From contig NZ_JAQIYM010000017.1 of the NCBI RefSeq assembly GCF_028823535.1, positions 62,001-126,000 on the forward strand: 64,000 nt of DNA, in the 5' to 3' direction. Below the pieces are notes generated by a model. It saw nothing but the letters and a program-made list of their open reading frames with translations. It did not search any database and was not told the DNA's origin. This DNA comes from Pseudomonas serbica (lineage in GTDB: Bacteria > Pseudomonadota > Gammaproteobacteria > Pseudomonadales > Pseudomonadaceae). Position numbers and translations under genes: made by a program. This document shows positions 44,427-54,010 of the stretch, in pieces (position 1 is the stretch's first letter; each line of letters begins with the position of its first letter).

Positions 44427-45296
44427 TCACCCTGATTGTTTGATCCGTTCGACATACCTGAGCACCGCCGGTGATTTCTCGAACCGCCGATGAATCAACG
44501 CCAGCCATGAAGACGCTTTACAGTCCTTGATCTGGCGATAAACCACACTCGGCAAACTGACATGCCCGACCACCGACGCCGGCACCACCGCTACGCCCTG
44601 GCCGAGGGACACCAGGGCAATCACTGCCACCAATCCACCCGGTTGCGCCCCCAGCCTGGGTACGAAACCACCCTCGGTGGCGACCTGCAAGGTGCCGTTG
44701 ACTTGCTCCGGCAGAATAAAGTTTTCGTTCTGCAAATGCGCGCAGGTGATCGCTGCCACGCGGTTCAACCATGAACCATCCGGCAACGCCAGCACAAAGC
44801 CTTCATCACTCAGACGCACACTGTCGACGCCATCGGGCAAGGCCATCGGACAGCGGATATAGCCCAGGTCGAAGCGCCCTTCCAGGATCATGCTCGGCAG
44901 GCTGGCCATGGGACTTTCCCGCACATTGAGGCTGACATCCGGGTATTGGCCGGTAAAACCCTGCACCTGTTTTTGCAGCAACCCCGAATACACCGCCGAC
45001 GCGACGTAACCCAGTTCGATATGACCAATGTCCCCACGCCCGGCGCGCTGGGCGTTTTGCTGGGCGTATTCGAATTGCCGCACCGTCGCCTCGGCTTCGA
45101 TCAACAGGGCAGCCCCGGCTTCGGTCAGGCTGACTTCACGCGTCTGGCGCACGAACAGGCGCGTGCCGAGTTCGTTTTCCATGTCCTGGATCTGCCGAGT
45201 CAAGGTCGGCGGTGCGATGCCGAGTTGTTCGGCAGCGCGAGTGAAGTTGCCTTGGCGGGCAACAGCGAGAAAATAGCGGAAATGACGGATGTCCAT
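44427..45296 (-). CDS. LysR-family transcriptional regulator
   Basis: 289 aa. The N-terminal helix-turn-helix (MDIRHFRYFLAVARQGNFTR, LGIAPPTLTRQIQDMENELGT) is followed by the periplasmic-binding-like effector domain (about 90-289). Divergent from the MFS transporter gene with a 103 bp shared promoter region, so it probably controls it. Effector unknown. Confidence 0.92.
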   Translation of the reverse strand: MDIRHFRYFLAVARQGNFTRAAEQLGIAPPTLTRQIQDMENELGTRLFVRQTREVSLTEAGAALLIEAEATVRQFEYAQQNAQRAGRGDIGHIELGYVASAVYSGLLQKQVQGFTGQYPDVSLNVRESPMASLPSMILEGRFDLGYIRCPMALPDGVDSVRLSDEGFVLALPDGSWLNRVAAITCAHLQNENFILPEQVNGTLQVATEGGFVPRLGAQPGGLVAVIALVSLGQGVAVVPASVVGHVSLPSVVYRQIKDCKASSWLALIHRRFEKSPAVLRYVERIKQSG

Positions 45297-45399
45297 CGGT
45301 GCATTAGCTCAAAGGTAATGAAGTGACGGTATGTGCCTAACAAAGGTAGCGCCAGCCAGCGATAAGCTGCAGCCAACCCCACAGTAGAGAACCCTCGCC

Positions 45400-46944
45400 A
45401 TGTCCGTCAAACCCAGGGTGAGCCCGCGCCTGACCTTGCTGACCGCCTCGGCGGTATGCTCGTTGATCGTACTCGACACCAACATCGTCGCCGTTACCTT
45501 GCCAAGCATCGCTCGGGACTTGGGGGCGAATTTCGCTGACATCGAATGGGTGATCAGCGCCTATATGCTGGCTTTTGCCGCGCTGTTGCTGCCCGCGGGC
45601 AGCCTGGCCGATCGCTTTGGTCGGCAGAAAATGCTCATGTGCGGGCTGGGCATTTTCATCCTCGCATCACTGGGGTGCGGTGCCGCGCCTAACGCGTTGT
45701 TCCTCGATATCGCCCGCGCCATCAAGGGTGTCGGCGCGGCGCTACTGTTGACCTCGGCCCTCGCCTCCATCGGCCACACCTTCCACGATGAAGTCGAACG
45801 GGCCAAGGCCTGGGCATTCTGGGGCGGTTGCATGGGCGTGGCCATGACGGCAGCGCCAACCCTGGGCGGCTTGATTGCCGAATACGTGGGCTGGCGCTGG
45901 ATTTTCTACCTCAACCTGCCAGTGGGGCTGTTGCTGATGGTCATGGTCTGGCGCGCAGTGCCGGAATCCCGTGATGCCCAGGCCGCGCGCCTCGATCCGT
46001 GGGGCAGCCTGGCCTTCAGCGCCAGCTTGTTGTGCCTGATCTGGGGGCTGATCGAAGCCAACCGGATCGGCTGGAACAACCCTGCGACCTATGCCCGCCT
46101 GGTGGCTGGGGCCCTGTTGCTGGGGTTATTCGTGGTGATCGAACGCCTGCAACAGCGGCCAATGATCGACCTGCAACTGTTCCGTCATCCGCGCTTCATC
46201 GGCGCGCTGCTCGGCATGTTTGCCTACGCCGCGTGCGCCCAGGTGATGATGACGCTGTTGCCGTTCTACCTGCAGAACGGCTTGGGTTTCACCGCCATCC
46301 GGGCGGGGCTGGGCATGCTGCCATTTGCCATTACCCTGCTGATTTTGCCACGGGTCGGCGCACGCCTGGCGGGACGCGTGACGCCAGCAAACATGATGGC
46401 CATCGGGTTGACGCTCGTCGGCAGCGGTAATTTGCTGAGCGCTTGGGCGGTCGTTAGCGGTGGTTACCTGCCCTTCGCCCTGGCGATTGCCGTGACCGGC
46501 GCCGGAGCCGGGTTGCTCAATGGCGATACGCAGAAAAACATCATGGCCTGTGTGCCACGGGAACGCACCGGCATGGCCTCGGGCATGAGTACCACCATGC
46601 GCTTCAGCGCTATCGTGCTGGCCATCGGTGTGTATGGCGCGTTGCTTTCCGGGCATAGCGAACGGTTGCTGCACGACGGCCTGGCGACACAGGGCGGGCA
46701 ATGGCTGGAACACACCCAAGGCATTGCCTCGCGGGTGGTGGCGGGCGATATGCCGGCGGCGCTGAGTCTGGTGCCGGAGGCCGCGCGGCCGCTGGTCGAG
46801 CCGCTGGCGCGACAGGCTTTCGTGGGTGGTTTCAGCCTGTTGCTGTGGGTCGCGGGGCTGGCGGGATTGCTGGGGGCGCTGGTGGTGGGCACGCTGATGC
46901 GTCATCCGCTTCCAATGCCGCGCACAGCGCTGGTGCTGGAATGA
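45400..46944 (+). CDS. MFS transporter, DHA2 family (14-TM drug:H+ antiporter type)
   Basis: 514 aa. N-terminal motif LIVLDTNIVAVTLPSIARDLG matches the DHA2 motif D1 (LDxTIVNVALP). Motif A follows as GSLADRFGRQKMLMCG, and motif C-like GxxxGPxxGG appears as GVAMTAAPTLGGLIAEYVGWRW. About 14 helices. Probably exports a toxic compound or metabolite; substrate cannot be told. Divergent from a LysR gene. Confidence 0.9.
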   Translation: MSVKPRVSPRLTLLTASAVCSLIVLDTNIVAVTLPSIARDLGANFADIEWVISAYMLAFAALLLPAGSLADRFGRQKMLMCGLGIFILASLGCGAAPNALFLDIARAIKGVGAALLLTSALASIGHTFHDEVERAKAWAFWGGCMGVAMTAAPTLGGLIAEYVGWRWIFYLNLPVGLLLMVMVWRAVPESRDAQAARLDPWGSLAFSASLLCLIWGLIEANRIGWNNPATYARLVAGALLLGLFVVIERLQQRPMIDLQLFRHPRFIGALLGMFAYAACAQVMMTLLPFYLQNGLGFTAIRAGLGMLPFAITLLILPRVGARLAGRVTPANMMAIGLTLVGSGNLLSAWAVVSGGYLPFALAIAVTGAGAGLLNGDTQKNIMACVPRERTGMASGMSTTMRFSAIVLAIGVYGALLSGHSERLLHDGLATQGGQWLEHTQGIASRVVAGDMPAALSLVPEAARPLVEPLARQAFVGGFSLLLWVAGLAGLLGALVVGTLMRHPLPMPRTALVLE

Positions 46945-47008
46945 CCCGTATCTGGAGATTTCATCTCTGAATGTGCTGGCGATCAGGCCAGCACGGGCAA
47001 CACCGTAC

Positions 47009-47671
47009 TCAGTTCGGCAGCAGCTCGTCGATATGCCGATATTCGGATTGCAACTGCGCTGCCAATACCTTGCTGCGCCCAAGACGAATCGGCCCGCGTT
47101 CGATGTCGATCAGCAGCCCCGGACAGTCGAGCGCGGGCAACGACGGCCATTCTTTCAATCGGCCATCAGTCACCAGCAACAGCCGCTGCAGTTCCGCCGG
47201 GAAACGCTTTTGCCGAACGGCCAGCCACCGCCCCGCTTCGCCAAGCGCCGCCAGCAGTGGCGTGCCACCACCGGCGCCCAAGCCATCGAGCCACTGGCGC
47301 AAGCCCGTCGACGTTTTCAAACCTTGCACCTGCCACTTCGGCACCGCACCGCTGGCCGTCAACAAAGCCAGGCGCGCCCGCTGGCGGTAGGCATCATCGA
47401 ACAATTGCGCCAACAGGCCCTTGGCATCGCTCAATGCCTGGTGGCGACGCGTTGAAGCCGACGCGTCGACAATCACCAGCCACAGCTCATGGGGCGAGCG
47501 CGTGCGCTGCTGGAACAACACATCCTGGCGCTGGCGCGGCCGACCGTTGAGTAACGTGCCTGGCCAATTGATCGCGCCGCTTTGGGCAGCATGACGTTTA
47601 CCCTGCTTGCCGTGATCGAGTCGTCCGGCACGCGGTCTGGCATTCGCCCCCGCGTCAGACCGGGGGCGAAT
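47009..47671 (-). CDS. VWA-domain protein, ChlD-like subunit of the CobN chelatase (start codon unclear)
   Basis: C-terminal ChlD-type von Willebrand A domain with the MIDAS motif VIVDASAST (DxSxS), the TPLLAALGEA Thr and LVTDGRLKEW. It probably acts with ChlI and CobN to insert cobalt into the corrin. Homologous sequence (GAINWPGTLLNGRPRQRQDV) continues upstream of the first GTG (47521) as far as the chlI end, yet the frame from the preceding stop (47741) contains no ATG, GTG or TTG before 47521. I extend to the ATT at 47671, right after the chlI stop, as the most natural boundary; CTG at 47692 or GTG at 47521 are alternatives. Confidence 0.6.
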   Translation of the reverse strand: MRPRSDAGANARPRAGRLDHGKQGKRHAAQSGAINWPGTLLNGRPRQRQDVLFQQRTRSPHELWLVIVDASASTRRHQALSDAKGLLAQLFDDAYRQRARLALLTASGAVPKWQVQGLKTSTGLRQWLDGLGAGGGTPLLAALGEAGRWLAVRQKRFPAELQRLLLVTDGRLKEWPSLPALDCPGLLIDIERGPIRLGRSKVLAAQLQSEYRHIDELLPN

Positions 47672-47673
47672 GC

Positions 47674-48672
47674 CTAGGGCTTTTTTGGCCAGCCCGGCAC
47701 TACACGTCGGGCGCCGACCGGTAGCGCTTGAGCGGGCATTTCACCCCACTGGCCCTGGCCTTCGCTCGGGTTGGCGTTCTGGCCGGATCGAACCTGCTCC
47801 TGCTGTGGTGCAGGTGGCGTGTGCTCCCGACGACGATGGCGCAGGGCGAACTCAGCGACCGCGTCTATATCCTCATCGCAAATCGATGTCACGCCGCGCC
47901 ACGCCGCATGCGCACGGGCCGCACGCAACCAGACCAGATCAGCGCGCAAGCCGTCGACTCCAGCGGCAAAGCAGCGCTCGGTAATCTGCACCAGCGCTTC
48001 ATCGTCGAGGGGAATGCTCGCCAATGTGCTGCGCGCGTTCTGGCAGCGCTCACGCAACGACTGCTGCTGGCTCTCCCATTCGGCGCAAAATTGTTGCGGG
48101 TCGCTGTCGAAATCAAGGCGTCTGCGGATGATTTGCCCGCGCTCAGTCGGTGCGGTCTGGCCACTTAGGGCGACATTCAAGCCAAAGCGATCGAGGAGTT
48201 GCGGACGCAGTTCGCCCTCTTCCGGGTTCATGGTGCCGATCAGCACGAACTTCGCCGAATGCCGATGGGAAATTCCGTCGCGTTCAACCAGGTTGGTACC
48301 GCTGGCGGCCACGTCGAGCAGCAGGTCAACCAGGTGATCGGGCAGCAGATTCACTTCATCGACGTAGAGCACGCCACCGTCAGCCTTGGCCAGCACACCG
48401 GGGGAAAATTGCGCGCGCCCCTCACTCAGGGCCGCGTCGAGGTCGAGCGTGCCGACCAGGCGTTCCTCGGTAGCACCCAAGGGCAAGGTGACGAACTGGC
48501 CGCTGGCCAACAGGTCCGCCAGGCCGCGGGCCAGGGTCGACTTGGCCATGCCGCGCGGGCCTTCGATCAATACGCCGCCAATCTTCGGGTCGATGGCGGT
48601 CAGGTACAGCGCGAGCTTCAGATCGTCGGCGCCGACCACGGCGGAGAGCGGGAAATGGGGCGTGTCGGTCAT
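47674..48672 (-). CDS. Magnesium chelatase-type AAA+ ATPase ChlI/BchI (CobN partner)
   Basis: 332 aa. Walker A GPRGMAKST (about 38-46), Walker B GVLYVDEVNLL, sensor 1 GTMNPEEGELRPQLLDRFGL, then the C-terminal lid with RHRRREHTPP. It forms a ring that drives cobalt insertion by CobN, taking the place of CobS. ATG 48672 is chosen since the longer frame reads the 31-bp repeat region. Follows cobN by 65 bp. Confidence 0.9.
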   Translation of the reverse strand: MTDTPHFPLSAVVGADDLKLALYLTAIDPKIGGVLIEGPRGMAKSTLARGLADLLASGQFVTLPLGATEERLVGTLDLDAALSEGRAQFSPGVLAKADGGVLYVDEVNLLPDHLVDLLLDVAASGTNLVERDGISHRHSAKFVLIGTMNPEEGELRPQLLDRFGLNVALSGQTAPTERGQIIRRRLDFDSDPQQFCAEWESQQQSLRERCQNARSTLASIPLDDEALVQITERCFAAGVDGLRADLVWLRAARAHAAWRGVTSICDEDIDAVAEFALRHRRREHTPPAPQQEQVRSGQNANPSEGQGQWGEMPAQALPVGARRVVPGWPKKP

Positions 48673-48700
48673 GTCGGGTTTCTCATCATGGTCGGGTGGT

Positions 48701-48731
48701 GATCGTTCCCACGCTCGGCGTGGGAACGATC
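48701..48731. repeat. 31-bp palindromic repeat, copy 2
   Basis: Arms GATCGTTCCCACGC / GCGTGGGAACGATC around a 3-nt loop; the same element as at 30433-30463. It separates cobN from chlI. Confidence 0.85.
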
Positions 48732-48737
48732 CTGCAG

Positions 48738-51700
48738 TCAGCTGTCTTCTTCTATATCCAGCAACAGGTTTTCCAGGGCCTCGCGATAGTCCCCCGGCTC
48801 CTTCCACATCCCCCGCTGTTGCGCTTCGAGCATGCGTTCGGTCATGTCGCGCAGGGCATGGGGATTGTGCTCGCGCACGAAATCCCGGGTGCCCGGATCG
48901 AGCAAGTAGGCATCTGCCAGCAGCGCGTACTGGTGGTCGTCGATCAACTGGGTGGTGGCATCGAAGGCAAACAGGTTGTCGACCGTCGCCGCCATCTCAA
49001 AGGCGCCTTTGTAGCCGTGGCGCTTGACCCCTTCGATCCACTTCGGATTGGCCGCCCGGGAGCGGATGACCCGGTTCAGCTCTTCCTTCAGCGTGCGGAT
49101 CTTCGGCAGGTCCGGCTGGCTGTGATCGCCGTGATAACTGGCTGCCGCTGCACCGCTGAGGCTTTCCACCGCCGCCAACATGCCGCCCTGGAATTGGTAG
49201 TAGTCATTGGAGTCAAGCAAGTCGTGCTCGCGGTTATCCTGGTTTTGCAACACCGCTTGCACCTGGCTCAGGCGCTGGGAAAACTGCTCGCGGGCTGCGG
49301 TGCCTTCATCGGAACCGCCGTAGGCGTAGCCGCCCCAGTTCAGGTACACCTCGGCCAAGTCCTCGCGGCTTTGCCACAGGCGACCGTCGATGGCACCCTG
49401 CACGCCTGCGCCATAGGCGCCGGGTTTGGCGCCGAAGATCCGCCATCCGGCCTGCCGCCGCGCCTCGTCTTCGTCCATTCCCGATTGCAACAACGCTTCC
49501 CGCTCGGCGCGCACCTTGGCGGCCAGCGGATTGAGATCGTCAGGCTCATCCAGCGCAGCGACTGCCTGCACGGCAGCGTCGAACAGCCGAATCAGGTTGG
49601 CAAAGGCGTCGCGGAAGAACCCCGAGACGCGCAAGGTCACGTCGACCCGCGGTCGATCGAGCAGGCTCAACGGCAGAATCTCAAAGTCGTCGACCCGCTG
49701 GCTACCCGTGGCCCACACCGGGCGCACGCCCATCAAGGCCATGGCCTGGGCGATGTCGTCGCCGCCGGTGCGCATGGTCGCAGTGCCCCACACCGACAGG
49801 CCGAGCTGGCGCAAATGATCGCCATGATCCTGCAGGTGGCGTTCGAGAATCAGGTTGGCCGACTGGAAACCGATGCGCCACGCGGTGGTGGTCGGCAGGT
49901 TGCGCACGTCCACCGAATAGAAGTTGCGCCCGGTCGGCAGTACGTCCAGGCGACCTCGACTCGGCGCGCCACTGGGACCGGCGGGGACGAATCGGCCACT
50001 GAGGGCATCGAGCAGGCCACGCATCTCGGCCGGGCCGCAGGCGTCCAGTCTGGGTGCGACCACTTCGCGCAGGTGGTCGAGGATGGCGGTCACTTCAGAC
50101 CAACCGGCCGCCTGTGGGAGCGGGCTTGCTCGCGATGGGGTGTCAGCCACATGGATGTCGACTGACACTCCATCGCGAGCAGGCTCGCTCCCACAGGGGT
50201 CATTCAACATCTGGGAGATCAGCTGTGTGGCGAACAACTCGAGACGTTCGCGGGTGTCGCCTGTGGTGCGCCAGGGTTCATCGCTGATCGACAACAATGC
50301 GCTCGGCCGCGGCCCACCCCACGGCTCGGCCAGCGCACAGTCCAGCGGATCGAAGCCCAACTCGAACGCCTTGGCCAGCGCCCGCAACAGGCTCGATTGC
50401 GCACCACGGCCATCGCCCCGAGGAATGCGCAGCAGCGCGAGCAAGGTATCGATGCGCAGCCGGCCCATTGGGGATTCACCAAAGACGTGCAAGCCATCAC
50501 GGATCTGCGACTCTTTCAGGTCGCACAGGTAGGTGTCCAGGCGCGGCAGCCAGATCGCCGCATCGGCATCACTGTCCAGTTGTTCGTCCAATTGCAGCTC
50601 GCGGTCTATATGGGTATCGCGCACCAGTTGCAGGATGTCGCGTTGCAATTCCCGGGCACGCCGTGGGTCGAGCAGTTGCGCTTCATAATATTCGTCGGCC
50701 AGCAACTCCAGATTGCGCAGCGGACCGTAGGTTTCGGCGCGGGTCAACGGCGGCATCAGGTGATCGATGATCACCGCTTGCGTCCGGCGTTTGGCCTGGG
50801 CGCCTTCGCCCGGGTCGTTGACGATGAACGGATAGATGTTCGGCAGCGGCCCGAGCAGTGCATCCGGCCAGCAGTGCTCTGAAAGCCCCACGCCCTTGCC
50901 CGGCAGCCACTCCAGGTTGCCGTGCTTGCCGACGTGGATCACGCCGTGGGCGCCGTAGGTGCCGCGTAACCAGAAGTAGAACGCCAGGTAGCCGTGGGGC
51001 GGCACCAGGTCCGGGTCGTGGTACACCGCACTGGGGTCCACCTGATAACCCCGCGCCGGCTGGATGCCGACGAAAGTCAGGCCCAGGCGCAACCCGGCGA
51101 TCATCATTCGCCCGTCACGACACATCGGATCCTTCTCGGGTGCCCCCCAACGTTCCAGCACCGCCTGGCGGTTGGCGTCCGGCAGCGCATTGAACATCTG
51201 CAGGTATTCATCCATCGCCAGGCTTTGCTGGCAAGGACGTTGATCGAGGCTATCGAGGTCGTTGCTGACGCCGCCGAGCAATTGCTGGATCAGCGCGGTG
51301 CCACTGTCCGGCAATTCGGCTGGCAGCGGGTACCCTTCTTCATACAGCGCACGCAGGATATTCAACGCCGCAGCCGGGGTGTCGAGCCCTACACCATTGC
51401 CGATACGACCATCACGGGTCGGGTAATTGGCCAGGATCAGCGCGATACGCTTTTGCCCGTTGGGTACCCGCGCCAGATCAGTCCAGCGCCGCGCCAGTTG
51501 CGCGACAAAGTCCATGCGTTCCGGCTGCGCGCGGTAGCAAACCACATCCGACTGGCTGCGCTCGCTGCGCCAGGCCAGGTCCTTGAAGCTGATCGGCCGG
51601 CTGATGATGCGCCCGTCCAGTTCGGGCAGCGCAATGTGCATCGCCAGGTCCCGCGGGCCGAGGCCCTGTTCGCTGGCTCGCCAACCGGGTTCGTTGTCCT

Positions 51701-52580
51701 GGGCGCAAATCGCCTGGATCACCGGGATATTGCGGCGAAACGGCCGCAAGTGCGGTGCTTCAGGGCTCGATTGGGCGAAACCGGTGGTATTGAGAATCAC
51801 CCCTGCCCCGACTTCATCCAGCCAGTCTTCGACCATGCAAAGGCAGCCGGGCTCTTTCAAACTGGCCAGTGCAATGGGCAACGGGTTCAACCCCGCCGCT
51901 TGCAGGCGCTGGCAGAACATATCAATGAAAGCCGTGTTCGCCGCCTGCAGATGCGAGCGGTAGAACAGGACCGCCGCCACCGGTTGACCGGCCTGCCAGT
52001 CGGCGTGCCAGTCGCTCAGTTGCGCGGGGCTTTTTCGCGGGTGGTAAATCGCCGTGCGCGGCAGGGTTTGCGGCTCGGCCCAGGCGTAGTCACGATCCAG
52101 CCAGCGATTGGCCAGGCATCGGAAAAAGTCGCGGGCATTGCCCAGGCCACCCTGGCGCAGAAACTGCCAAAGCCGGTCGCGATCCTCGACGCCTACGGTG
52201 CTGAGGTCGCTGAGCTCCGGGTCCGGCCTGTCATCGCCCGGAACCAGAATCAGCTGTACACCGCGCTGTGACAGCTCCACCAGCCGTTCGACGCCGTAGC
52301 GCCAATAGGCAATGCCGCCGTGCAGCGAAATCAGAATGACTTTGGCGTGGCGCAATACTTCGTCGACATACAGATCCACCGATGCATGGTTCTGCACCTG
52401 CATCGGGTTGGCCAGGCGCACGCTCGGGTAGTCGTCGGGCAACTGCTGCGCCGCTTCGGCGAGCAGCGCCAGGCTGGAGTCGCCGCTGCACAGGATCACC
52501 AGCTCGGCGGGGGTTTGTCCAAGGTCGGCAATGTTGTCATCCGACACGAATCCGCCGGGCTGAGTCCTGAGCAGGTGCAT
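48738..52580 (-). CDS. cobN: Cobaltochelatase subunit CobN, with an in-frame REP doublet
   Basis: 1280 aa large subunit that binds hydrogenobyrinate a,c-diamide and receives cobalt in the aerobic cobalamin pathway. Family blocks: LISLHGGIAYWRYGVERL, NYPTRDGRIGNGVGLDTP, HVGKHGNLEWLPGKGVGLS, and RTGGDDIAQAMALMG. Residues about 795-824 (DPCGSEPARDGVSVDIHVAD...) are encoded by a complete REP doublet (50111-50197), an insertion of 29 codons that keeps the frame. It starts 3 bp after cobW. Confidence 0.93.
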   Translation of the reverse strand: MHLLRTQPGGFVSDDNIADLGQTPAELVILCSGDSSLALLAEAAQQLPDDYPSVRLANPMQVQNHASVDLYVDEVLRHAKVILISLHGGIAYWRYGVERLVELSQRGVQLILVPGDDRPDPELSDLSTVGVEDRDRLWQFLRQGGLGNARDFFRCLANRWLDRDYAWAEPQTLPRTAIYHPRKSPAQLSDWHADWQAGQPVAAVLFYRSHLQAANTAFIDMFCQRLQAAGLNPLPIALASLKEPGCLCMVEDWLDEVGAGVILNTTGFAQSSPEAPHLRPFRRNIPVIQAICAQDNEPGWRASEQGLGPRDLAMHIALPELDGRIISRPISFKDLAWRSERSQSDVVCYRAQPERMDFVAQLARRWTDLARVPNGQKRIALILANYPTRDGRIGNGVGLDTPAAALNILRALYEEGYPLPAELPDSGTALIQQLLGGVSNDLDSLDQRPCQQSLAMDEYLQMFNALPDANRQAVLERWGAPEKDPMCRDGRMMIAGLRLGLTFVGIQPARGYQVDPSAVYHDPDLVPPHGYLAFYFWLRGTYGAHGVIHVGKHGNLEWLPGKGVGLSEHCWPDALLGPLPNIYPFIVNDPGEGAQAKRRTQAVIIDHLMPPLTRAETYGPLRNLELLADEYYEAQLLDPRRARELQRDILQLVRDTHIDRELQLDEQLDSDADAAIWLPRLDTYLCDLKESQIRDGLHVFGESPMGRLRIDTLLALLRIPRGDGRGAQSSLLRALAKAFELGFDPLDCALAEPWGGPRPSALLSISDEPWRTTGDTRERLELFATQLISQMLNDPCGSEPARDGVSVDIHVADTPSRASPLPQAAGWSEVTAILDHLREVVAPRLDACGPAEMRGLLDALSGRFVPAGPSGAPSRGRLDVLPTGRNFYSVDVRNLPTTTAWRIGFQSANLILERHLQDHGDHLRQLGLSVWGTATMRTGGDDIAQAMALMGVRPVWATGSQRVDDFEILPLSLLDRPRVDVTLRVSGFFRDAFANLIRLFDAAVQAVAALDEPDDLNPLAAKVRAEREALLQSGMDEDEARRQAGWRIFGAKPGAYGAGVQGAIDGRLWQSREDLAEVYLNWGGYAYGGSDEGTAAREQFSQRLSQVQAVLQNQDNREHDLLDSNDYYQFQGGMLAAVESLSGAAAASYHGDHSQPDLPKIRTLKEELNRVIRSRAANPKWIEGVKRHGYKGAFEMAATVDNLFAFDATTQLIDDHQYALLADAYLLDPGTRDFVREHNPHALRDMTERMLEAQQRGMWKEPGDYREALENLLLDIEEDS
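50111..50197. repeat. REP doublet inside the cobN coding sequence
   Basis: CCTGTGGGAGCGGGCTTGCT ... and its inverted partner AGGCTCGCTCCCACAGG flank an inner palindrome (GTGTCAG / CTGACAC). The whole is 87 bp, exactly 29 codons, without a stop in the cobN frame. Confidence 0.93.
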
Positions 52581-52583
52581 GGG

Positions 52584-53651
52584 TTACACGCTGAGCGCAG
52601 CGCGCAGTTGCGCTTCGAGCAAGGTGGCGTCCAGTGCCTGGCCGATCAACACCAGGCGCGTGGTGCGTGCTTCGGCAGCGCCCCATTGGCGGTCGAAGTG
52701 CTTGTCGAAACGTGTGCCCACGCCCTGGATCAGCAGGCGCATCGGTTTGTTCGGGATCGCCGCGAAACCCTTGACGCGCAGGATGCTGTGCTCGACCACC
52801 AGCTGGGTCAGCGCGTCCATCAGCAGGCTTTCGTCGGCTTGCGGCAGTTCGATGGAGATCGAATCGAAGGCGTCGTGATCGTGGTCATCATGGTCATCGT
52901 CGTCATGGTGATGATCGTGATGGCTGTGGCGGCTGTCGATGTGTTCTTCGGAACCGGCGCCGAGGCCGATGAGTACGTCCAGCGGCAGGCGACCGCTGCT
53001 GGCCTCGATGACTTTCACCGCTGGCGGCAATTCTTCGGCGACTTCCAGGCGCACGCGGGCGAGGTCTTCGGCGCTGATCAGGTCGGCCTTGTTGAGGATC
53101 ACCAGGTCAGCGCTGGCCAACTGGTCGGCGAACAGCTCGTGCAACGGCGATTCATGGTCCAGGTTCGGGTCGAGCTTGCGTTGGGCGTCGACTTGATCCG
53201 GGAACGCGGCGAAGGTGCCTGCCGCCACGGCCGGGCTGTCGACCACGGTGATCACCGCATCAACGGTGCAGGCGCTGCGGATTTCCGGCCACTGGAACGC
53301 CTGGACCAAAGGTTTTGGCAGGGCCAGGCCCGAGGTTTCGATCAGAATGTGGTCGAGATCGCCGCGACGGGCCACCAGTTCGCGCATCACCGGGAAGAAT
53401 TCTTCCTGCACGGTGCAGCACAGGCAGCCGTTGGCCAATTCATAGACACGGCCGTTGGCCTCTTCTTCGGTGCAACCGATGGAGCACTGCTTGAGGATTT
53501 CGCCGTCGATGCCAAGCTCGCCGAACTCGTTGACGATCACCGCGATGCGACGGCCCTGGGCGTTGTCGAGCATGTGGCGCAGCAAGGTGGTCTTGCCCGA
53601 GCCGAGGAAGCCGGTGACGATGGTGACAGGGAGTTTGGCCAGTGTTTTCAT
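52584..53651 (-). CDS. cobW: CobW, G3E-family GTPase metallochaperone
   Basis: 355 aa. Walker A GFLGSGKTT (about 14-22), metal motif GCLCCT (CxCC), NKAD for guanine, then a CobW C-terminal domain. Between them is a His/Asp-rich linker (HSHHDHHHDDDDHDDHDHD, about residue 240) that should bind divalent metal. Thought to deliver cobalt to the CobN chelatase. ATG 53651 fits the family N-terminus (MKTLAKLPVTIVTGFLG); upstream codons of the longer frame are unsupported. First gene of cobW-cobN-chlI-chlD behind a cobalamin riboswitch. Confidence 0.95.
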   Translation of the reverse strand: MKTLAKLPVTIVTGFLGSGKTTLLRHMLDNAQGRRIAVIVNEFGELGIDGEILKQCSIGCTEEEANGRVYELANGCLCCTVQEEFFPVMRELVARRGDLDHILIETSGLALPKPLVQAFQWPEIRSACTVDAVITVVDSPAVAAGTFAAFPDQVDAQRKLDPNLDHESPLHELFADQLASADLVILNKADLISAEDLARVRLEVAEELPPAVKVIEASSGRLPLDVLIGLGAGSEEHIDSRHSHHDHHHDDDDHDDHDHDAFDSISIELPQADESLLMDALTQLVVEHSILRVKGFAAIPNKPMRLLIQGVGTRFDKHFDRQWGAAEARTTRLVLIGQALDATLLEAQLRAALSV

Positions 53652-53759
53652 CGGATGCCCTTTGGCAAGGTGGCGGGCATACGGGACGAGAACCGGCAAC
53701 GCACAAGCGCGCCGGAAGCGTTCGCCACCGGATCACCCCGCCCGGTTGTAGTGAGAATC

Positions 53760-53955
53760 TGTATCGAGGCAGGTCTCCTGGCTGACGGTGTGCCGGCCTT
53801 TAAGCCTGGCATTCGCTGCGCCTTCCCGCGGGCTCGGACTTGAGCGTGCAGTGGCGTGGCAGCGAACATCACCGTTCACAGTTGCGGGGGCAGCCGCGGC
53901 ATCGACCGCGTTCCCTTCTTAGCTTCGACAAACGCCGAAGAACCTCGAAAGCGCA
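53760..53955 (-). ncRNA. Cobalamin riboswitch controlling cobW-cobN
   Basis: On the minus strand the conserved core appears in order: GAAGGGAACGCGGT, GCTGCCCCCGCAACTGTGA, then the B12-box GCCACTG and, at the 3' end, GTCAGCCAGGAGACCTGCC. It lies about 110 bp upstream of cobW. Expected to switch the operon off when adenosylcobalamin is plentiful. Confidence 0.93.
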
Positions 53956-54010
53956 AGGCTACGCATGGTATTGGGGCGGGTCAATGTTCACATGAGACTG
54001 GCGGCGCTCC

